In this document: positions 30,188 through 39,471 of the stretch, in pieces
How the letters are laid out: each line of letters begins with the position of its first letter
Position numbering within the stretch: position 1 is the stretch's first letter
Source of the DNA: Mycolicibacter sinensis
GTDB lineage: Bacteria; Actinomycetota; Actinomycetes; Mycobacteriales; Mycobacteriaceae
NCBI RefSeq assembly: GCF_001667945.1
Contig: NZ_LZJK01000040.1
Span: forward strand, 1 to 64,000
Length of the DNA stretch: 64,000 nt
Reading direction: 5' to 3'
Program-made: the position numbers and the translations under genes
The notes under the pieces: generated by a model
Seen by the model: only the letters and a program-made list of their open reading frames with translations
Databases searched by the model: none
What the model was told of the DNA's origin: nothing

Positions 30188-31729
30188 TCAGCACTTCGCA
30201 TCGGTTGGCGGCAACGTGCCGTCGACCAGGTAACGCGTGGCGTAGCCGTCGACGCATTCGTTGCCCTGGAACACCACCGTGTGCTGGGTTCCGTTGAACG
30301 TCAGCAGGCCCCCGCGCAGCTGCTTGGCCAGGTCCACGCCGGCCTGATAGGGGGTGGCCGGGTCGCGGGTGGTGGACACCACCATCGTCGGCGGCAGGTC
30401 CGGTACCGAGATGGTGTGCGGCTCGGTGGTCGGCGGCACCGGCCAGAACGCACAGGTGCCCAGCGGCGCGTCGCCGGTGAACTTTCCGTAGCTCATGAAC
30501 GGCGCCAGCTCGCGCGAGCGGCGGTCTTCCTCGATCACCTTGGCGCGGTCGGTGACCGGGGGCTGGTCGACGCAGTTCACCGCCACCCGGGCGTCGGTGG
30601 CGTTGGTGTAGTGGCCGTTGGCATCGCGGCGCATGTACAGGTCGGCCAGCCCGAGCATGATGTCGCCGCGTCCGTCGGCCAGGTCCGACAGCCCATCGGT
30701 GAGGTGCGTCCAGAACGTCGGCGAGTACAGCGCCATGATGGTGCCGACGATCGCGTCGCTGTAGCTGAGCCCGCGCGGATCCTTGGTCTTGGCGCGCTTG
30801 TCCACCAGCGGGTCCACCAGACTGTGGTAGACGTCGACGGCCTTGGCCGGGTCGGTTCCCAACGGGCACTCCGGTTCCTTGGCGCAGTCCGCCGCGAAGT
30901 CGTCGAACGCCCCCTGGAAGGCCTGCGCCTGGCGCAGGTCCTCCTCGATCGGGTCGGCGTTCGGGTCCACGGCGCCGTCGAGGATCATCGCGCGGACGTT
31001 CTGCGGGTAGGCCTCGGCGTAAGCCGCGCCGATTCGAGTGCCGTAGGAGTAGCCCAGGTAGGTCAGCTTCTCGTCGCCCAGCCCGGCCCGGATCGCGTCG
31101 AGGTCGCGCGCGACGTTGACGGTGCCGACATTGGCCAAAAACTCTTCGCCGGTCTTTTCCAGGCAGCGCGCGACGTAGTCCTTGGTCTCGTTCTCGATAC
31201 GCTCCACACCCGCCGGGCTGTAGTCGACTTGGTTGAGGGCCCGCAGCCGGTCGTTCTCCTTGTCGGAGTTGCACCAGACCGCCGGCCGGCTCGACGCCAC
31301 CCCGCGCGGGTCGAACCCGACCAGATCGAAGCGCTCGCGGACCTTGCGCGGGAGCGTGGAAACCAGGCCCACCGCGGTTTCGATCCCGGACTCCCCCGGC
31401 CCGCCCGGGTTGATCACCAGGGAACCGATCTTGTCCTTGGTGGCCGGGAAGCGGATCATGGCCAACCGCGCGATGTCGCCCTGCAGTTTGGAGTAGTCGA
31501 CCGGCACCGCGATGAAGCCGCACTGCGCGTCGTCGGGCACCTTGATGTTGGTGTCGGCGGTGAATCGACACTTGTCCCAGGAGACCGGCTGGCCGAGCCG
31601 TGGCGCGGCCAGCACCGCATGGCCCGGCGTCATCCGGGTGCAGCTGCCGACCGTGAGGGCCACCACCGCGATCGCGAGGCAGGTCAGGGCGGTACGCGCG
31701 ATCCTGTCGCGGCGGGTCGGCGGGGTCAT
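30188..31729 (-). CDS. caeA: Hip1/CaeA-like serine hydrolase lipoprotein
   Basis: A 513-residue cell-envelope serine protease/carboxylesterase. In M. tuberculosis, Hip1 cleaves GroEL2 and alters innate responses. The signal peptide ends in the lipobox TVGSC with acylated Cys30. The alpha/beta hydrolase triad is complete: Ser228 (GYSYG), Asp456 (TTRDPATPY) and His483 (NGTQHTVV). The oxyanion region NPGGPGESG is present, and the paired C-terminal cysteines are kept. M. tuberculosis has a tandem paralogue (Rv2223c); only one copy is present here. The ATG at 31729 gives the best signal peptide. Confidence 0.92.
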   Translation of the reverse strand: MTPPTRRDRIARTALTCLAIAVVALTVGSCTRMTPGHAVLAAPRLGQPVSWDKCRFTADTNIKVPDDAQCGFIAVPVDYSKLQGDIARLAMIRFPATKDKIGSLVINPGGPGESGIETAVGLVSTLPRKVRERFDLVGFDPRGVASSRPAVWCNSDKENDRLRALNQVDYSPAGVERIENETKDYVARCLEKTGEEFLANVGTVNVARDLDAIRAGLGDEKLTYLGYSYGTRIGAAYAEAYPQNVRAMILDGAVDPNADPIEEDLRQAQAFQGAFDDFAADCAKEPECPLGTDPAKAVDVYHSLVDPLVDKRAKTKDPRGLSYSDAIVGTIMALYSPTFWTHLTDGLSDLADGRGDIMLGLADLYMRRDANGHYTNATDARVAVNCVDQPPVTDRAKVIEEDRRSRELAPFMSYGKFTGDAPLGTCAFWPVPPTTEPHTISVPDLPPTMVVSTTRDPATPYQAGVDLAKQLRGGLLTFNGTQHTVVFQGNECVDGYATRYLVDGTLPPTDAKC

Positions 31730-31779
31730 GACACCACATGCTGCCATGCACCGCTGGGCGCAGTCCGACACCGGGGCGC

Positions 31780-33162
31780 TCAGCGCGTGGCGTCGAGCAG
31801 TTCGTTCATCGCGAGGGTGAAGTCGTCAGCAAGTTCCCACAGGTTCGGCAGCAGTTCGGGGCAGCTGACCAAACCGACGTTGAGGTGGCCGTTCAACGAC
31901 ATCACGGTCACGTTCAGCCCTGACCCGTGGAAGATCGGCCCCAGCGGGTACATCGCGGTGATCTCGCAGCCCAGGAAGTACAGCGGCACCTGCGGGCCCG
32001 GGACGTTGGAGATGACCAGGTTGTGCACCGGGCGGGCCGAGGTGAGCCGGGTCTTGGCGTAAAGGCGCATGGCGACACCGAACACCGCTGGCGCGGCGAA
32101 CTGCGACCAGTCCTGCAGCAGGGTCGCCCCGATCGCCGAACTGTGCTGCTTGGCCACCGCGTTGGCCTCGGAAATCGCCTTGAGCCGCTCTGCGGGGTCG
32201 GCGATCTGCGTTTCCAGGCGGGAGAACATGCCGGAGACCTGGTTGCGGCCCGGGCGGTCGGACCTGCCGTGCACCGACACCGGCACCATGGCCACCAGCG
32301 ACGACTCCGGCAGCTTGCCGCGGTCGCCCAGAAACCTCCGCAACCCGCCTGACACCAGGGCCATCACCACGTCGTTGACCTTGACGCAGAAATGGTCCTT
32401 GACCTTCTTGATGTCGTCCAGATCCAGTTGGGCGTAGGCGATGTTGCGGTGGGCGCTGACACTGGCGTTGAACGCGGTCTGCGGCGCGGCGAACGGCGCC
32501 GCCATCGTCTCGCCGGTACGCACCCGCTGCACCGTCTTGGCCACTGATGACACGGTGCGCGGCAACACATTGACCAGATTGAGTGGCCGGCTCACGAATC
32601 GGACCAGCCCGCCCGCCACGATCGCCAGCCCACTGGCATCGCCGGGACCCTCGACCGGCTCTGGACGCGGGGAGTCGATCTCGGTGCTGCACATCTGCGA
32701 CAGCATGTTCGCGCCGGTGACCCCGTCGACGCCGGCGTGGTGCATCTTCATCAGCACCGCAATGCGGCCGTCGGCTCTGCCGTCCAGGCCCTCGATGACC
32801 CACGACTCCCACAGCGGCCGGGTGCGGTCCAGCGGCAGCGACACGAGGTGCCCGGCGATTTCGGACAGCTCCACCCGCCCGCCCGGCGGCGGCAACCCGA
32901 TGCGGTGCACGTGGCGGTTGATGTGAAAATCGCGGTCCTCCACCCAGACCGGGTGGTCGAGATTGAGGGGGTTGTCGGCGAGCTTCTCCCGGAACTGCGG
33001 CATCGCGGTGATGCGCTGCGCAAGTTCGTCGCGGAGCCGCTCGAAGCGGTAGCCGCCCGGCATGGTGGCCGTGTCAAGCTCCAGAATCGAGCAGACGTGC
33101 AACGGCTGTTGCGGAGTCTCCAAGTACAGGAAACTGGCGTCGAGCCCGCTGAGCCACTGCAT
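31780..33162 (-). CDS. Wax ester synthase/diacylglycerol acyltransferase (WS/DGAT)
   Basis: A 460-residue acyltransferase that esterifies acyl-CoA to diacylglycerol or fatty alcohols. The start [16 protein letters not shown] is the standard WS/DGAT beginning, with the ATG at 33162. The active-site HHxxxDG is MHHAGVDG at residues 140-147 (His141, His142, Asp146). Later landmarks are [25 protein letters not shown] and [19 protein letters not shown] short insert after the active-site domain reads [10 protein letters not shown], a motif often produced by a dispersed palindrome (see findings). It is an accessory gene here: panB directly follows caeA homologues in M. tuberculosis. Confidence 0.92.
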   Translation of the reverse strand: MQWLSGLDASFLYLETPQQPLHVCSILELDTATMPGGYRFERLRDELAQRITAMPQFREKLADNPLNLDHPVWVEDRDFHINRHVHRIGLPPPGGRVELSEIAGHLVSLPLDRTRPLWESWVIEGLDGRADGRIAVLMKMHHAGVDGVTGANMLSQMCSTEIDSPRPEPVEGPGDASGLAIVAGGLVRFVSRPLNLVNVLPRTVSSVAKTVQRVRTGETMAAPFAAPQTAFNASVSAHRNIAYAQLDLDDIKKVKDHFCVKVNDVVMALVSGGLRRFLGDRGKLPESSLVAMVPVSVHGRSDRPGRNQVSGMFSRLETQIADPAERLKAISEANAVAKQHSSAIGATLLQDWSQFAAPAVFGVAMRLYAKTRLTSARPVHNLVISNVPGPQVPLYFLGCEITAMYPLGPIFHGSGLNVTVMSLNGHLNVGLVSCPELLPNLWELADDFTLAMNELLDATR

Positions 33163-33319
33163 GCCGCTGATCGTAGGCCGGTGCGATGCAACTGTGAGGA
33201 AATCCACTCCACCTGCTGGTTCAGCTGTGCGGGCGCAGGTGGCACACTGGCTGCTGTCAGACGACCCGGGGACCCGGCTAGGGCTTCGAGGATCGACCCG
33301 ACCACTTCAAGGGACAACG

Positions 33320-34159
33320 ATGTCTGAGCACATTTATGGCTCTTCGCCCGAACCTGCCCGCATTGCTCCGAAGACCCGCGTTCATCATCTGCAGCAGATG
33401 AAGGCCGAGGGCCGCAAATGGGGGATGCTCACGGTCTACGACTACTCCTCCGCCCGGATCTTCGACGACGCCGGCATCCCGGTGCTGCTGGTCGGCGACT
33501 CGGCGGCCAATGTGGTCTACGGCTACGACACCACGGTGGCGATCACGATCGATGAGCTGCTCCCGCTGGTGCGCGCGGTGGTGCGCGGCGCCCCGCATGC
33601 GCTGGTGGTCGCCGACCTGCCGTTCGGCTCGTACGAGGGCGGCCCGGCGGCGGCGCTGGCCACCGCCACCCGGTTCATGAAGGAAGGCGGCGCGCACGCG
33701 GTCAAGCTCGAAGGCGGTGAGCGGGTGGCCGACCAGATCGCGACGCTGACCGCGGCCGGGATCCCGGTGATGGCCCACATCGGCTTCACCCCGCAGAGCG
33801 TGAACACGCTGGGCGGTTACCGGGTGCAGGGCCGTGGTGACGCCGCCGAGCAGACCATTCATGATGCGATCGCGGTGGCCGAAGCCGGAGCGTTCGCGGT
33901 GGTGATGGAGATGGTGCCGGCCGAGCTGGCCACCCAGATCACCGGCAAGCTGACCATTCCCACCGTCGGGATCGGCGCCGGCCCCAACTGCGACGCCCAG
34001 GTGCTGGTGTGGCAGGACATGGCGGGGATGACCACCGGTAAAACCGCCCGATTCGTCAAGCGCTTCGGCGAGGTGGGCGCTGAATTGCACCGCGCGGCAA
34101 CGCAATACGCCGAAGAGGTCGCGGCCGGAACCTTCCCCGCCGAGGAGCACTGCTTCTAG
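33320..34159 (+). CDS. panB: 3-methyl-2-oxobutanoate hydroxymethyltransferase
   Basis: PanB catalyses the first committed step of pantothenate synthesis, moving a hydroxymethyl group from methylene-THF to ketoisovalerate. The 279-residue TIM-barrel protein has [17 protein letters not shown] and [17 protein letters not shown] with the metal-binding Asp. [28 protein letters not shown] and [19 protein letters not shown] follow. The ATG at 33320 is used; upstream open frame to 33062 is antisense of the acyltransferase. The CYTH-CHAD gene follows 56 bases later, the same pair as Rv2225-Rv2226. Confidence 0.95.
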   Translation: MSEHIYGSSPEPARIAPKTRVHHLQQMKAEGRKWGMLTVYDYSSARIFDDAGIPVLLVGDSAANVVYGYDTTVAITIDELLPLVRAVVRGAPHALVVADLPFGSYEGGPAAALATATRFMKEGGAHAVKLEGGERVADQIATLTAAGIPVMAHIGFTPQSVNTLGGYRVQGRGDAAEQTIHDAIAVAEAGAFAVVMEMVPAELATQITGKLTIPTVGIGAGPNCDAQVLVWQDMAGMTTGKTARFVKRFGEVGAELHRAATQYAEEVAAGTFPAEEHCF

Positions 34160-34215
34160 AACGACTGCTTTGAGAACGCGGTGTCGGGGCGGTCCGGATG
34201 TGACAGGCTGGAGGC

Positions 34216-35634
34216 GTGTCGGCAACCGACCCGAACACCGCCCAATATCGCGAGGTGGAACGCAAATTCGACGTTGACGCGTCGGCCACCTCGCCGTCCT
34301 TCGACGACATCGCCGGGGTCGCCCGAGTTGAGCAGTTGCCGGAGCAGGCGCTTGCGGCCGTGTACTTCGATACACCCGGTCACGACCTGGCGGCCCGACG
34401 AGTTACGTTGCGCCGGCGCACCGGCGGTCCCGACCCGGGCTGGCACCTGAAGCTTCCTACCGGGCCGGACACCCGCACCGAGGTGCGCGCACCCCTGGGC
34501 CCGGAGATTCCGAACGACCTGCTCGACACGGTGGCAGCGATCGTCAGGGATCAGCCGCTGGCACCCGTGGCACGAATCTGTACCGCCCGCAGCGTGGTGG
34601 TGCTGCGCGACGATCGGGGCGAGGTGCTGGCTGAGTTCTGCGACGACCAGGTCACCGCCTCGGCCGAAGGCTCCGAGCACGAGCAAACCGAACAGCACTG
34701 GCGGGAATGGGAACTGGAACTGGGCTACGGGGACCTCGAGTTGCTGGACCGGCTGAGCCACCGGCTGCTCGACACCGGCGCCGGGCCGGCCGGCTACGGC
34801 TCCAAACTGGCCCGGGTGCTCGGCGCGCCGGCGGTGCCCGCGCACCCGACCGATCGCCTACATCGGGCGCTGGCCGAGCAGATCGAGCAACTGCTGGTCG
34901 CCGATCGCGCGATGCGTGCCGACGCCGATGATGCGGTTCATCAGATGCGGGTGACGATCCGACGGATCCGCAGCCTGCTGCACGGCGAGGAGTCGGCGCA
35001 CGCCCAGCTGCTCGGCGAATTGCGGGAATTGGGTGCGGTGCTGGGTGTCGCCCGCGACGCCGAGGTCCTGGCCCAGCGTTATCAGCAGGCGCTCGACGAG
35101 CTGAGGCCAGAACTGGTCCGTGGGCCGGTGGGCGAACGGCTGGTCGACGGTTCGCTGCGCCGCTACCAGACAGGACGACGACGCAGCCTGGCCGCGATGC
35201 GCTCCCCGCGGTACTTCCGGCTGCTCGATGGCCTCGACGATCTGGTCAACGCGTCGGCCGCCGAGCGGTACGCCACCGTCGACATCGCCTACCGGCGGCT
35301 GCGCAAGGCGGTGAAGGCCGCCAAGACGGCCGCCGACCGCGACGCGGCGCTGCACCGGATCCGCAAGGCCGCCAAGCGGCTGCGGTACGCCGCCGCAGCC
35401 GCGAATGAGAAGAAGATCGCCAAGCGGGCGAAGGCGATTCAGAGTCTGCTCGGCGACCACCAGGACAGCGTGGTCAGCCGGGCGCATCTGCTTCAACAGG
35501 CGGATGCCGCGCTGGCCGCCGGCCAGGACACCTTCACCTACGGGCTGCTGTATGCCCGGGAGGCCGAGCTGGCTGCGCAGAGCCGGGCGAAGTTGAGGCC
35601 TGCACTGCGCAAACTCGACCGGGCGGTTCAGTGA
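34216..35634 (+). CDS. CYTH and CHAD domain protein
   Basis: A 472-residue protein. Residues 1 to about 200 form a CYTH triphosphate tunnel domain; the ExExK motif is EVERK at residues 13-17, followed by alternating basic and acidic strand residues. Residues about 215-470 are a CHAD domain, an alpha-helical repeat rich in conserved His/Arg, starting DDAVHQMRVTIRRIRSLL. Its second half contains LHRIRKAAKRLRYAAA. CHAD domains bind polyphosphate, so a role in inorganic triphosphate or polyphosphate handling is likely but unproven (Rv2226 homologue). The GTG at 34216 has GGAGG directly upstream (34209-34213). Confidence 0.9.
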   Translation: MSATDPNTAQYREVERKFDVDASATSPSFDDIAGVARVEQLPEQALAAVYFDTPGHDLAARRVTLRRRTGGPDPGWHLKLPTGPDTRTEVRAPLGPEIPNDLLDTVAAIVRDQPLAPVARICTARSVVVLRDDRGEVLAEFCDDQVTASAEGSEHEQTEQHWREWELELGYGDLELLDRLSHRLLDTGAGPAGYGSKLARVLGAPAVPAHPTDRLHRALAEQIEQLLVADRAMRADADDAVHQMRVTIRRIRSLLHGEESAHAQLLGELRELGAVLGVARDAEVLAQRYQQALDELRPELVRGPVGERLVDGSLRRYQTGRRRSLAAMRSPRYFRLLDGLDDLVNASAAERYATVDIAYRRLRKAVKAAKTAADRDAALHRIRKAAKRLRYAAAAANEKKIAKRAKAIQSLLGDHQDSVVSRAHLLQQADAALAAGQDTFTYGLLYAREAELAAQSRAKLRPALRKLDRAVQ

Positions 35635-35719
35635 GGCTCGACCCTCATGCCATCGTCGCCACCCCAGCTGCCACCGCCCCAGCCAGCGGGTTGGGGGCGC
35701 TGCCCTACCTCGAGGGCAC

Positions 35720-36181
35720 CTATTCCCCCGCGGATGTTCCCGCCAGTGCGTCGAGTACCCGATCGATGAACCGGTCGGCGTTACCACGAAGGCTGTCGTT
35801 CGTGTGTTGGGCCGTGTCGACCTCAATCGCAGTTCCCGATGCAAAGCGCACCACCATTGCGCGCCGGTACGTTCGTTCCCCGAAAGCGTCCGCCGAACCA
35901 TAGGCGTTGATGTCGACCCCGGTGACCTGGCTCAGCGGCCGGATCAGCGCATCCAGATCCTGCTCCTCCGCAGCGTCCGCGATGTAGTCCAGCTGTCCGA
36001 TCACGTGCCTGTCGATCCACACAAGACGGCACTGCTGATCTGGCAACGTCTCGCGGGCGAAGCCGTCAACCGGCCATCGCCTAACCAGCTCGCCGATCTG
36101 CTCAACCACGATCCTGGGCGGCCGCGACCAGTCCGGGAATACGTCCCTGGCGATCTGCCGGAGTTGCTCTTCGTTCGTCAT
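35720..36181 (-). CDS. Hypothetical protein, 153 residues
   Basis: I do not recognise this protein. It begins MTNEEQLRQIARDVFPDWSRPP and is soluble and acidic, with no signal peptide, membrane helix or cysteine pattern. A mid-region DINAYGSADAFGERTYRRAMVVRFASGTAIEVD looks like paired beta strands, and the end is helical (DRFIDRVLDALAG). The ATG at 36181 has no strong ribosome site. Its codon use is less GC3-extreme than neighbours such as panB. The equivalent interval in M. tuberculosis holds a different gene (Rv2227), so this may be acquired. Confidence 0.6.
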   Translation of the reverse strand: MTNEEQLRQIARDVFPDWSRPPRIVVEQIGELVRRWPVDGFARETLPDQQCRLVWIDRHVIGQLDYIADAAEEQDLDALIRPLSQVTGVDINAYGSADAFGERTYRRAMVVRFASGTAIEVDTAQHTNDSLRGNADRFIDRVLDALAGTSAGE

Positions 36182-36485
36182 GGACGAAAAAGTTAGCCCG
36201 CAATGCTTGCGGCCGCAGAGTGGCCGACGGCAGCGTGTTCACACCGCCTGCCTGCGCTCCCCCGGCGTATTCACCGCGCCGTATCGCACGCATGGCAGCA
36301 GCCGCACGCTGCCGTTCGTTCAACCCATCGGGTTGACGCCGGTACCCGACCGCAGCCCCACGCCCGGGGCTGGTGGCCGGACTCCGACGACCCGACCCAT
36401 GAGGCTATCGACTCGGTGCTCGGTGATTCCGCTGCGTACCGGCACCGCCTCGAAGGGGTAAACGCGCTGGTCAACGTTGCAGGGC
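36182..36485. other. 304-base gap with a coding-like remnant
   Basis: No intact gene is visible. On the plus strand, about 36356-36480 reads like protein in one frame (GWWPDSDDPTHEAIDSVLG followed by YRHRLEGVNALVNVAG). The frame has no credible start and then runs through rnpB on the wrong strand, so it looks like the tail or fragment of a decayed gene. The rest of the gap (36182-36355) is ordinary GC-rich sequence in which I see no promoter or repeat. Confidence 0.3.
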
Positions 36486-36877
<392 letters not shown>

Positions 36878-36883
36878 CTGATC

Positions 36884-36913
36884 ACCGTACCGCCAAGCGT
36901 CGGCGCAGGCCAA
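36884..36913 (-). promoter_or_regulatory. Likely SigA promoter of rnpB
   Basis: Reading the reverse strand, TTGGCC (36908-36913) and TACGGT (36884-36889) are separated by 18 bases, and the -10 ends about seven bases before the predicted RNase P RNA 5' end. The spacing and position fit a housekeeping promoter. The 2OG oxygenase gene starts 16 bases away on the other strand. Confidence 0.5.
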
Positions 36914-36929
36914 CCGGCATGATGGCGCC

Positions 36930-37649
36930 GTGGGCGTAACAACACCGTGGCAAAAGCGGGTGGACGCCGGCGACTGGGATGCCATCGCCGCCGAACTCGA
37001 CGACTGCGGCGGCGCGCTGCTGCCCCGGCTGCTGACGGTGCCCGAGGCCGCGCGCCTGCGCCGGATCTACGCCGACGATGAGCGCTTCCGCGCCACCGTC
37101 GACATGCAGCGCCACCGCTACGGCTCCGGCCAATACCGGTACTTCGCCGCGCCGGCACCAGATCCCGTCGATGCGCTCAAGCGGGCGCTGTATCCGCACC
37201 TGCTGCCGATCGCCCGGGACTGGGCGGCCCGGCTGCGACGCGACGCGCCCTGGCCGGACGACTTCGACGAATGGCTGCAGCGCTGCCATGCGGCCGGGCA
37301 GACCAAACCCACCGCGCTGATGCTGCATTACGGTCAAGGTGATTGGAATGCCTTGCACCGCGACCTCTACGGTGACTTGGTATTTCCGCTGCAGGTGGTG
37401 ATCAACCTGTCCGATCCGGCCACCGACTACACCGGCGGTGAGTTCCTATTGGTCGAACAGCGGCCGCGAGCCCAATCCCGCGGCACCGCCACCCAATTGC
37501 CGCAGGGGCACGGCTATGTGTTCACCACCCGCGACCGGCCGGTGCGTTCCACCCGGGGCTGGTCGACGGCACCGGTGCGCCATGGCGTCTCGGCCATCCG
37601 CTCCGGCGAGCGCTACACCCTCGGGTTGATCTTCCACGACGCCGCGTGA
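36930..37649 (+). CDS. 2-oxoglutarate/Fe(II)-dependent dioxygenase
   Basis: A 239-residue prolyl-4-hydroxylase-like oxygenase. The iron-binding HxD is His143 and Asp145 (ALHRDLYG), the distal iron ligand is His218 (VRHGVS), and Arg228 (GERYTLGLIF) is the 2-oxoglutarate-binding arginine. The jelly-roll strands between them (FPLQVVINLSD, GGEFLLVEQ) are typical. The substrate is unknown. The start is GTG at 36930, because the ATG at 36922 meets a stop after five codons. It is convergent with the methyltransferase gene. Confidence 0.88.
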   Translation: MGVTTPWQKRVDAGDWDAIAAELDDCGGALLPRLLTVPEAARLRRIYADDERFRATVDMQRHRYGSGQYRYFAAPAPDPVDALKRALYPHLLPIARDWAARLRRDAPWPDDFDEWLQRCHAAGQTKPTALMLHYGQGDWNALHRDLYGDLVFPLQVVINLSDPATDYTGGEFLLVEQRPRAQSRGTATQLPQGHGYVFTTRDRPVRSTRGWSTAPVRHGVSAIRSGERYTLGLIFHDAA

Positions 37650-37656
37650 GGCCGCG

Positions 37657-38289
37657 TTATCCGGTGCGGCGCAGCAGGATCACGTTGTCAGTCAGGGTCG
37701 CGGTCTGACCGTCGGGCCCGAGAGCGTCGCGGTCGACCGGCTCCGCCCGCAACCGCTCCCAGCGCGCCTCGTCGAGGTGCAAATCGGACAGCACCTCCTC
37801 GACCGTGGCGAACCGATGGTCATGAGCCTGCTCGCCGGCCCATGGCGGCGCGGCGCCGTGGTCGACGATCAGCAGCCGCCCGCCCACCGCGACGGCATCG
37901 GCGGCGCGACGCAGCACCGTCTCGCGGTCCAGCCGCACCGGGGAGTGCAGGAACTGTGCCGACACCAGGTCGAACCGACCGTCCGGGAAGCTGGTCGACA
38001 GGTCATGACGCTGGAAGCTGATGCGGGACAACACATCCCGTTTCTGCGCAGCGGCCCGGGCCCGGTCCAGGGCGTTGGCGGAGACGTCGACGGCGACCAC
38101 CTGCCAACCGTCCTCGGCCAGCCAGATGGCATCCGCGCCCTCGCCGCAGCCCAGGTCCAGTGCCCGGCCCGGCGCGAGATCAGCGGCGACCTCGGCGAGC
38201 CGGAGGTTGACCTGCCCGCTCCAGACCCGCTCGTCGCCGCCGTAGAACTGTTCCCAGAACTCCCGCGCGTCCTGTACCGACTCAGTCAT
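37657..38289 (-). CDS. Class I SAM-dependent methyltransferase
   Basis: A 210-residue Rossmann-fold methyltransferase. The SAM-binding motif is LDLGCGEGADAIWLA at about residues 44-58, followed by the acidic VVAVDVSANAL. Its sequence resembles the methyltransferase half of proteins annotated as bifunctional NAD(P)/FAD-dependent oxidoreductase/SAM methyltransferase. Fittingly, the gene overlaps the upstream flavoprotein gene by eight bases on the same strand. The substrate is unknown. Confidence 0.87.
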   Translation of the reverse strand: MTESVQDAREFWEQFYGGDERVWSGQVNLRLAEVAADLAPGRALDLGCGEGADAIWLAEDGWQVVAVDVSANALDRARAAAQKRDVLSRISFQRHDLSTSFPDGRFDLVSAQFLHSPVRLDRETVLRRAADAVAVGGRLLIVDHGAAPPWAGEQAHDHRFATVEEVLSDLHLDEARWERLRAEPVDRDALGPDGQTATLTDNVILLRRTG

Positions 38290-39241
38290 CGCTCAGCGCT
38301 CCGGTGGCCACCCCTGGCAGCGGTAAGCCGTAGTCGTCGGCGGCCAGGCTCTGTACCACCGCCGCTGCCGCCCGCGAACCCGCCGCGATCGCGGCGGCGA
38401 CCTGCGGCATCTCCCCGGTCAGGTCGCCGGCGGCAAACACCCCGGGAACCGACGTGCGGCACAGCGGGTCCACGCCGACCGGGTCTTCGGCGGCGGGGCC
38501 GGGTCCGGTGATGTCCACGCCGAGGCACTCGGCGAGCCGATCACGCTGCCGCATGCCCGTTGCGGCCAGCAGCCCGCGTCGCGCCAGTCGGCTGCCATCG
38601 GCGAACACCACCGCCGCCAATTCCCCCTCGGCTGCCTCCAGCGCCGCGATCGGCCGCTCGTCGATCTCGATGCCGGCAGCGGCCAGTCGGGTGCGGCCGG
38701 CGTCGTCGAGCTCGACCGAACCGTCGCCGAGCACCACGATGTCGTCGCTCCAGCACCGCAACAACAGCGCCAGGTGCACCGCGCGGTCGCCGCGGGCCAG
38801 CACCGCCAGCGGTTGATCGGCCACCTCCCAGCCGTGGCAGAACGGGCAGTGGAATACCGAACGGCCCCACAGCTCATCCACACCGGGTAGCGCCGGCGGC
38901 AAGTAGGCCATGCCGGTGGCCAGCAGCAACCGGCGGGCCCGATGGCTGGTGCCGTCGGCCAAGCGCACGACGAAACCCCGTTCCCCGCGCTCGATGCCGG
39001 TCGCCTCGCCGGAGCGGACCTGCACACCGTAGGACGCGAGTTCGCCGCGGCCCAGCGCATACAGCTCGGCCGGAGGACGCCCGTCATGGCCCAACAGGCC
39101 GCCGATGCCCGTGGCGGCCAAGTTGCTCTGCTCCCCCGCGTCGATCACCAGCGTGGTGCGCCGGGCTCGGCCCAGCACCAGCCCCGCGCTGAGCCCGGCC
39201 GCCCCGCCGCCCACGACGATGCAGTCCCAGATTTCATTCAT
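38282..39241 (-). CDS. Thioredoxin-reductase-like NAD(P)/FAD oxidoreductase
   Basis: A 319-residue flavoprotein of the thioredoxin reductase superfamily. The FAD-binding VVGGGAAGLSAGL is at residues 9-21. The redox-active CPFC is at residues 132-135 (FHCPFCHGWE), and the second FAD motif is VPGVFAAGDLTG near the C-terminus. The CPFCHGWE motif differs from classical TrxR (CATC) and is typical of small actinobacterial reductases of unknown partner. The ATG at 39241 (MNEIWDCIVVGGG) is used. It overlaps the downstream methyltransferase, so the two are coupled. A dyad 42 bases upstream may control the pair. Confidence 0.88.
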   Translation of the reverse strand: MNEIWDCIVVGGGAAGLSAGLVLGRARRTTLVIDAGEQSNLAATGIGGLLGHDGRPPAELYALGRGELASYGVQVRSGEATGIERGERGFVVRLADGTSHRARRLLLATGMAYLPPALPGVDELWGRSVFHCPFCHGWEVADQPLAVLARGDRAVHLALLLRCWSDDIVVLGDGSVELDDAGRTRLAAAGIEIDERPIAALEAAEGELAAVVFADGSRLARRGLLAATGMRQRDRLAECLGVDITGPGPAAEDPVGVDPLCRTSVPGVFAAGDLTGEMPQVAAAIAAGSRAAAAVVQSLAADDYGLPLPGVATGALSDD

Positions 39242-39282
39242 GCATCCGAGCATTCCGGCCGGCCCCAGAAGGTGGCAACCCA

Positions 39283-39301
39283 ATTTGCTAGTTAGGCAAA
39301 T
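39283..39301. promoter_or_regulatory. Inverted repeat upstream of the flavoprotein-methyltransferase operon
   Basis: ATTTGC (39283-39288) and GCAAAT (39296-39301) are perfect arms around seven bases, starting 42 bases upstream of the flavoprotein ATG. The sequence is AT-rich against the background. A nearby AGGTGGCAA (39270-39278) recurs at 41021-41029 next to the XRE-cupin regulator start. It is an operator candidate by position and symmetry only. Confidence 0.4.
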
Positions 39302-39471
39302 GGCGCGGGCGTCGGTCGATCGGCGTGCCAGGGCCCCTGCAGGTGGGACGCGAGGCCTTCTTCTGGGCCGTTCGCCATACCGCCGAGCCCGGCTCCTAGC
39401 ATCGTTTACGGGGTCTGTTTACCTGGAGTAGCCACGCGGTACCGGACGAGCAGCGAGAGATAAGGTCTCCT

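Noticed and set aside
27660..30233. 857-codon plus-strand ORF over glnE-glnA2
   Set aside because: Antisense shadow of two well-defined genes.
28827..31751. Apparent 974-residue glutamine synthetase fusion
   Set aside because: The N-terminal 528 codons are an out-of-phase reading of caeA. GlnA2 starts at 30167 and has the normal 446 residues.
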